Positions 33,598-38,494 of a stretch of 38,494 nt of DNA are shown piece after piece; the stretch's first letter is position 1, and every line of letters begins with the position of its first letter. The notes below the pieces were generated by a model. The model was given only the letters and a program-made list of their open reading frames with translations. It was not told the origin of the DNA and did no database searches. This stretch comes from Bacteroidota bacterium (GTDB taxonomy: Bacteria > Bacteroidota > Bacteroidia > Chitinophagales > Chitinophagaceae), in contig JAFDYC010000093.1 in the NCBI GenBank assembly GCA_018267625.1, forward strand, positions 1-38,494, given 5' to 3'. The position numbers and the translations under genes are program-made.

Positions 33598-35367
33598 ATG
33601 AGCAACCGCCTTTTCGATATCGTAAGTGAGCGCTTTGCGCAGGCGCCACAATCTGTGATGCTAGCCGCCAAAGAGAACGGTAATTGGCGACAATACACCT
33701 GCGCAGAAGTTTGGGAAACGGCGTGCTCGGTGTCCCGGGGGCTTTTGGCGTTGGGCATTGAAAACACCCAGTTGCTGCCCGATGAACAAGAGAAGATTGC
33801 CATCATCTCACCCAACCGCCCCGAATGGGTCATAACGGATCTGGCGGTGCAACTCACGGGGGCTGTGCTCACCCCCATCTACCCCACTATATCTCCCGAA
33901 GACCTCGGTTTCATCTTGCGGGAAGCCGCCGTGCGAAAAATATTCATCGCCGATGCCGACATCTGGGCGCGCTTTGGTGCTACGATTGAAGCCATGCCTT
34001 CTATAGAGCATGTATTCTGTTTCGATGAAATCCCCGGACAGCGTCACTGGTCTGGCCTGCACCGCAACGAGACCACACCCGATGACAGCGTTACCCAACG
34101 TATCACTCAAGAGACTTTAGCGACCATCATCTACACCTCCGGCACTACAGGCAACCCCAAGGGAGTCATGCTGAGCCACCACAATATCGTGAGCAATGTA
34201 ACCGATGCACTCCCCATTTTCACCTTTGCCCAAGCCGGCGAGCGGGCACTAAGCTTCCTGCCGCTCAACCATATTTTCGAGCGCATGGTGACTTATATTT
34301 TTCTCAGTTCAGGAATACAGATATGGTACGCTGAAAGCATGGATACTATAGGCGATAACCTGCGCGAGGTGAAGCCTATGGTGTTTACCACGGTACCCCG
34401 CCTGTTGGAGAAGGTATATGAGCGCATCATGGCTAAAGCGATGGAACTAAAAGGCATCAAGAAATCCCTGTTTTTCTGGGCGCTCAACCTGGGGAAACGC
34501 TACGATAATGTGCAACATGGGAGCCTCTGGTATCGGCTTCAGTTGGCGCTGGCACGGAAACTTATTTTTTCGAAATGGCAGGAAGCTTTGGGTGGAAACG
34601 TAAAGGCTATTGTATCCGGCTCGGCGGCCTTGCAGGAGCGGCTCATCCGCATCTTCACGGCTGCAGGCATCACCATCATGGAAGGCTATGGGCTCACAGA
34701 AACTTCACCTGTGGTTTCAGTCAACCATTTCGAGAGTGAAGACCGCCGCATCGGCACGATCGGGCCGGTCATCCGAAACGTAGAAGTGAAGATTGCCGAT
34801 GACAAAGAGATTCTGGTGAAAGGCCCCAACATTATGATGGGCTATTACAAGCGGCCAGAGCAGAGCGCTGCGGTGATGGAAGGTGGCTGGTTCCATACTG
34901 GCGACATCGGCGAGTGGGTGGAAGGTCGTTTCCTGAAAATCACGGATCGAAAGAAGGAGATGTTTAAGACTTCCGGAGGGAAATATGTAGCCCCACAGGT
35001 GGTGGAGAACATCATGCGTCAAAGCCCCTTTATAGAGCAAATCATGGTGCTGGGCGATGGACGAAAGTTTGTATCGGCACTCATCGTACCCAATTTTTCA
35101 CAAGCACGCAAACGACTCTCGGCTCAAGGCCTGGCACTGCCAGACAGCGATGAAGCACTGATCGCACTACCGGATATGAAGCACCTGATTCAGGCAGAGC
35201 TGGACAAATACAATATGCACCTGGGCCATGTGGAACAGGTGAAGAAATGCACCCTGCTGCCCGCTGAATGGACGATTGCCTCCGGCGCGTTGACGCCTAA
35301 GCTTAGTATGAGAAGGAAAGTGATTGAAAAGGCTTTTTCAAAAGAAATTGAAGCGATGTATGACTGA
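33598..35367 (+). CDS. Long-chain fatty-acid--CoA ligase (AMP-forming)
   Basis: 589 aa ANL-superfamily enzyme activating fatty acids via acyl-AMP to acyl-CoA. P-loop TSGTTGNPKG at 180-189, linker segment LPLNHIFERMVTYIF, adenine motif GYGLTE at 363-368 (followed by TSPVVSVN), TGDIGEWVEGRFLKITDRKKEMFKTSGGKYV with the hinge and ribose-binding Asp, and a C-terminal LTPKLSMRRKVI that holds the catalytic Lys region. The long AMP-binding insert and the FAA1-like C-terminus place it with the long-chain (FadD15/FAA1) group. No signal peptide or other beta-oxidation gene is adjacent. A palindromic repeat lies ~100 bp after the stop. Confidence 0.95.
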   Translation: MSNRLFDIVSERFAQAPQSVMLAAKENGNWRQYTCAEVWETACSVSRGLLALGIENTQLLPDEQEKIAIISPNRPEWVITDLAVQLTGAVLTPIYPTISPEDLGFILREAAVRKIFIADADIWARFGATIEAMPSIEHVFCFDEIPGQRHWSGLHRNETTPDDSVTQRITQETLATIIYTSGTTGNPKGVMLSHHNIVSNVTDALPIFTFAQAGERALSFLPLNHIFERMVTYIFLSSGIQIWYAESMDTIGDNLREVKPMVFTTVPRLLEKVYERIMAKAMELKGIKKSLFFWALNLGKRYDNVQHGSLWYRLQLALARKLIFSKWQEALGGNVKAIVSGSAALQERLIRIFTAAGITIMEGYGLTETSPVVSVNHFESEDRRIGTIGPVIRNVEVKIADDKEILVKGPNIMMGYYKRPEQSAAVMEGGWFHTGDIGEWVEGRFLKITDRKKEMFKTSGGKYVAPQVVENIMRQSPFIEQIMVLGDGRKFVSALIVPNFSQARKRLSAQGLALPDSDEALIALPDMKHLIQAELDKYNMHLGHVEQVKKCTLLPAEWTIASGALTPKLSMRRKVIEKAFSKEIEAMYD

Positions 35368-35462
35368 GGGCCAGGTATTTTTCTGCAGTACCGGTTGGGC
35401 TTTGGAATAGAGCTATATCTCACAGCGCAGGAGAAAAGCAAAGTAGCCTGACGAACGCTGAA

Positions 35463-35489
35463 GGCTGCAATCCTGAAAACAAGTTCAGG
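35463..35489 (-). repeat. Dispersed palindromic repeat, copy 3
   Basis: Best-preserved copy. TCCTGAA-aacaag-TTCAGGA (35471-35490) is a perfect 7+7 bp palindrome; the 27 nt unit matches 4327-4353 on the opposite strand at 23 positions. Confidence 0.5.
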
Positions 35490-35619
35490 ACAAGCTGTAA
35501 CGACTGCCTTTTAGTATTCCTGAAGCGGGCTCATCAAAATTCTTTCTGAGTTAGAATTAGAAGGCTCCAGGCTGCAAGTACATCACAAGCTTGTTTGATA
35601 TCCCTTTGGGAAAAAATTT

Positions 35620-35644
35620 CCGGGCGCATTGCCCGGCTTTTTTT
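35620..35644 (+). terminator. Rho-independent terminator upstream of the lectin gene
   Basis: CCGGGC-gcatt-GCCCGG stem, then C and seven T. It lies 253 bp after the acyl-CoA synthetase stop, so it either ends a long 3' UTR or terminates an unannotated short transcript. Confidence 0.8.
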
Positions 35645-35792
35645 GGGCTCCGAGTGATTGTTCTCGTTTCCGGAAGTATCTGATTTCGTAATTCGGGAAC
35701 AGGCTCAATGAACAAACATGACTAAAACCACTAAATAACAATTAATGACCTTTAAAAATGCTTCGTTAACAACAATCTGTTAACCCATTTAG

Positions 35793-35825
35793 CTTGTGAA
35801 TCAATGTGTTCAGAGGATATGTTTG
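35793..35825 (+). promoter_or_regulatory. Promoter of the lectin gene
   Basis: CTTG (35793-35796), 21 nt, then TATGTTTG (35818-35825). The -7 box matches TAnnTTTG exactly. The leader would be about 60 nt, longer than at other genes here. Confidence 0.5.
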
Positions 35826-35893
35826 CCGGAAATGGCCTTTCAGCCAGGGAAAAATTAGATTATCATAAATAAACTAAAAAGGACACAGCTAAA

Positions 35894-38251
35894 ATGAACT
35901 CATTGTCTCAAAGAATCTTGTCGGCTTGTATTGCCTCGGCTTGTGTGCTGGCTTCGGCCTGGGCACAGGCGCAATCATCGTTTACCCTGACAACGACGAG
36001 CAGTAATCTGGTCACCAACTTAGGCACGAGCAACCTTGTGGTGGACAATGCGCTGGCCATAACCGGCACCGGAAACGTAACCGATGCAACTGCCACAGTA
36101 TCTTCTGGCTTTCAAAGCGGAGATGTATTGAGCTATGACCTTGCGGCTTTGCCTTCCGGGGTGAGCGGCAGTTTCAGCAGCACCACCGGCATATTGACCT
36201 TTACCGGCACGTCTTCGGCGGCGAATTATCAAAGCCTGCTGCGCACCGTTAAGATTTCGCTCAGCAGCTCATCCGCCACCACCCGGGCGGTCACGTTCAC
36301 GCTGGGGGATTTGGTGGCTTACACCAATGGCCATTACTACAAATATGTGAGCAATTCAATCGCCTGGACGAGCGCCAAATCGGCTGCATCCAATTCAGGC
36401 AACAATTATTTTGGGCTGACCGGCTACCTGGCAACGATCACATCTTCAGGAGAGAATGCTTTTATCAAGCAAGCCCTGAGCGCAGACGGCTGGATCGGTG
36501 CTTCCGATGAATACTCTGAAATAAATGCCGCAACGGGGACAACAACCTATAGCAATCAGACGAGTTCTGAGGGGCATTGGTATTGGGTGACCGGCCCGGA
36601 AGCAGGAACCAATTTTTCAAACGGTAACAACACTCCAACAGTCGTCTCGGGCCAATACATGAACTGGACCGGATCGGAACCTAATAATTCCGGTAACGTG
36701 GAGCATTACGGTGAGATCTACGCCTCCGGTTCGAATCAGGGACTATGGAATGACCTTTCGAATTCCTCAAATAACGGCTACATTGTAGAATATGGAGGCA
36801 TGCCCGGCGACCCAACTTTGCAACTCACCGGCTCGCGTTTGGTGAAGGTTCGCGCAACTTCTGTGGACGGAACCTACAACTACAACGCCACCACCTACCA
36901 TACTAATGCCAGCGCCGTGGTCGTGGATGGCAGCCTGAATATTTCTTCCACTGCCAATATCACGGATGCCCGGGTGACCATCTCTTCAGGATTCAATTCC
37001 GGCGATGTGCTGGGCTATAACAGCGGCCTGCTTTCGGGCATGAGCGCCTCATACAGCAGCAGCACCGGGGTGTTGAGTTTTACCGGCACGGTGACGCCTG
37101 CTCAACTACAGGCCTTGCTGCGCAGCGTCACCTTCAACACTACGGCAGCCCCTAATGTCAATCGCGAAATCACCTTTTCCATTGGCAACCTGGTGGCGAA
37201 TACCAATGGGCATTTCTACAAGTTTGTCTCTGCCTCCGGCACATCCTGGACCAGCGCCGTATCGGGAGCTGCTGCTCAGAGCTACTTAGGTTATACCGGC
37301 TATCTCGCTACCATCACATCCAGCTCTGAAAATGCCTTTATCGTCCAGACCTTGGGCAATGACGGCTGGATTGGCGCCAGCGATGATTATGCTCAAATCA
37401 ATTCCGCAACCGGGACGACGACCTTTAGTAATCAGTCAAACGCTGAAGGAAACTGGTATTGGATAACCGGCCCGGAAGCAGGCACCAAATTTTCGACCGG
37501 AAACAACAGTCCGTCATTAGTCGCCGGCCAATACATGAACTGGAATACCGGCGAGCCAAACAATTCTGCAGGCAATGAAAATTATGGGATGATATATATG
37601 AGCGGTACGCCGGGTAAGTGGAATGATGGAAGCGGAAACCTGAATGGATACATCGTCGAATTTGGAGGCTTGACGAGCGACCCGGTCATCACGCTTGCCT
37701 CAACTTCCAAAATCATTGTTGGCTCCCCGCTGCCTATTGACGGCCTGCAACTCCAGGCTTCAGCCCGCAACAACCAGGTGCACCTGCAATGGAACACCCT
37801 GAATGAACGCGGCACACAGTACTTCGACATAGAGCGCTCGGCAAACGCTCAGGATTTCCAGAGCATCGGGCTGCATCAGGCCATAGGCAAAGGTTTCAAC
37901 AACTACTCCTTCCTGGATGAACACCCTTTGAGCCTGGCTTACTACCGAATCAAAGCCCTGGATGCCGATGGCAGCTTCCTGTATTCCGGCACCCAAATGG
38001 TGAAGCTGGAGCACAAAAACCTCGCCCCCCAACTGTCGCCTAATCCCGCCACCGACTATATCCACCTCAGCCGGAGCGAAGCAGCGCCGGCTACCCTGAG
38101 TTGCTACGACCTTGCCGGACGCCTGTTGTTTCAGCAGCAGGTTTCGGGCACCGAAATGGCCATCCGGGTACAACAACTTTTGCCCGGCAGCTACACCATG
38201 CAACTGGACGAGCAAGGAACAAAAACCACGCTTCGCTTTGTGAAAAAATAG
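35894..38251 (+). CDS. Large secreted C-type lectin-domain protein, two-module, with T9SS sorting tail
   Basis: 785 aa. Signal peptide 1-27 (ends WAQAQ). Two tandem modules (about 38-315 and 335-600) each contain a ~100 residue adhesin-like beta domain (ITDARVTISSGF...GDVLGYN...GVLSFTGT...LQALLRSVTF) followed by a C-type lectin-like domain. Both lectin domains keep the calcium and mannose-type sugar motif: EPN at 262-264 with WND at 285-287, and EPN at 554-556 with WND at 576-578. A fibronectin-III-like domain (about 618-705; VHLQWNTLNERGTQYFDIERS) precedes the T9SS type A tail (about 710-785). A surface or secreted carbohydrate-binding adhesin is likely. Its own promoter upstream and terminator downstream make it monocistronic. 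Confidence 0.9.
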   Translation: MNSLSQRILSACIASACVLASAWAQAQSSFTLTTTSSNLVTNLGTSNLVVDNALAITGTGNVTDATATVSSGFQSGDVLSYDLAALPSGVSGSFSSTTGILTFTGTSSAANYQSLLRTVKISLSSSSATTRAVTFTLGDLVAYTNGHYYKYVSNSIAWTSAKSAASNSGNNYFGLTGYLATITSSGENAFIKQALSADGWIGASDEYSEINAATGTTTYSNQTSSEGHWYWVTGPEAGTNFSNGNNTPTVVSGQYMNWTGSEPNNSGNVEHYGEIYASGSNQGLWNDLSNSSNNGYIVEYGGMPGDPTLQLTGSRLVKVRATSVDGTYNYNATTYHTNASAVVVDGSLNISSTANITDARVTISSGFNSGDVLGYNSGLLSGMSASYSSSTGVLSFTGTVTPAQLQALLRSVTFNTTAAPNVNREITFSIGNLVANTNGHFYKFVSASGTSWTSAVSGAAAQSYLGYTGYLATITSSSENAFIVQTLGNDGWIGASDDYAQINSATGTTTFSNQSNAEGNWYWITGPEAGTKFSTGNNSPSLVAGQYMNWNTGEPNNSAGNENYGMIYMSGTPGKWNDGSGNLNGYIVEFGGLTSDPVITLASTSKIIVGSPLPIDGLQLQASARNNQVHLQWNTLNERGTQYFDIERSANAQDFQSIGLHQAIGKGFNNYSFLDEHPLSLAYYRIKALDADGSFLYSGTQMVKLEHKNLAPQLSPNPATDYIHLSRSEAAPATLSCYDLAGRLLFQQQVSGTEMAIRVQQLLPGSYTMQLDEQGTKTTLRFVKK

Positions 38252-38276
38252 GCCCGAACATGCCGAAGCCAGGATA

Positions 38277-38308
38277 GCTGTCTCAGGTGTCTGAGGCAGC
38301 TTTTTTTT
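38277..38308 (+). terminator. Terminator after the lectin gene
   Basis: GCTGTCTCAG / CTGAGGCAGC stem (10 bp, one G-U) with GTGT loop, then eight T, 25 bp after the stop codon. Confidence 0.9.
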
Positions 38309-38309
38309 A

Positions 38310-38492
38310 TCAGCAAAATTTCAGAACCCGGCATCCGTTGCATCGCACTCTTCGGCAGGATTTCGCTACCCGGCAGTTCCCGGAAGACACGGCAACCATA
38401 AGCAGGAAGATTGAGATGAAAAGCTCAATAGTAGCACTGGCCCCTCCGTGTGCGATTGTTATGATTCCACCAAAAGAAATTTGGCTATGTAA
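38310..38492 (-). CDS. Possible partial ORF at the right edge
   Basis: A frame open from the window edge to a TGA at 38310 would encode 60 residues with a hydrophobic stretch (GGASATIELFISIFLLMVAV) and a Cys/Arg-rich end. It is in the right place for a gene convergent with the lectin gene, across its terminator. An open stretch this short can arise by chance, and I recognise no family. Confidence 0.2.
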   Translation of the reverse strand, partial: LHSQISFGGIITIAHGGASATIELFISIFLLMVAVSSGNCRVAKSCRRVRCNGCRVLKFC

Positions 38493-38494
38493 AT

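Larger units (their letters stand above)
35368..35893. other. Long intergenic region before the lectin gene
   Basis: 526 bp without a credible ORF. It holds one dispersed palindromic repeat, a GC-rich hairpin with T tract, and the promoter of the lectin gene. The stretch 35510-35580 seems repeat debris (CTGAAGC..., GGCTCCAGGCTGCAAG). Confidence 0.6.

Noticed and set aside
36013..37690. Repeated DNA in the lectin gene considered as a recombination repeat or CRISPR-like array
   Set aside because: The repeats are two diverged protein modules in one frame, not short regularly spaced direct repeats.

Overview
This 38.5 kb window looks like chromosomal core DNA of a member of the Bacteroidota. The evidence is seen in the sequence: four large exported proteins end in type IX secretion (T9SS) C-terminal sorting tails; promoters match the Bacteroidota -33/-7 pattern TTTG-N19-TAnnTTTG rather than the E. 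coli sigma-70 pattern; few genes carry a convincing Shine-Dalgarno; and families typical of the phylum (DUF3810, DUF6728-like) are present. Chitinophagales or Saprospirales would fit, but the order is inference. I see no prophage, integrase, insertion sequence, CRISPR array or toxin-antitoxin module.

Layout. 0.1-4.2 kb: a minus-strand ASST-like T9SS cargo protein, then a translationally coupled pair of a GH3-family adenylase-like enzyme and a macro-domain protein. 4.5-9.2 kb: an M20 dipeptidase, an outer-membrane beta-barrel-like protein, an orphan RND-type adaptor lipoprotein and a divergent DUF3810 membrane metalloprotein. 9.3-15.8 kb: ClpC, a STAS-like protein, kynurenine 3-monooxygenase and RecJ. 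16-23 kb: a delta-60-repeat T9SS protein, MetF, a YVTN-propeller lipoprotein, FolB, a small unknown protein, an M1 aminopeptidase with T9SS tail, and a one-helix membrane protein. 23-30.5 kb: tRNA-Ala(GGC) behind a textbook promoter, an ECF-like sigma factor, a small histidine-containing membrane protein, a CPA2 cation:proton antiporter, tmRNA (ssrA), RseP-type site-2 protease and DXP reductoisomerase. 30.6-38.3 kb: Kup potassium transporter, a cupin/JmjC-like protein, a long-chain acyl-CoA synthetase and a large two-module C-type lectin T9SS protein.

How the genes relate. Most are single transcription units or pairs of housekeeping function: proteostasis (clpC, ssrA, rseP), folate and one-carbon metabolism (folB, metF), isoprenoid synthesis (dxr beside rseP), tryptophan/NAD metabolism (KMO), repair (recJ), ion homeostasis (kup, CPA2) and secreted proteins. 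No obvious multi-gene novel system such as a defence island stands out. The best leads are the coupled GH3-macro pair, the repeated placement of -7 boxes 3-9 nt before start codons (suggesting leaderless or near-leaderless mRNAs), a small dispersed palindromic repeat, the possible heme-binding protein upstream of the sigma factor, and the unusual CX8CH motif in the propeller lipoprotein.
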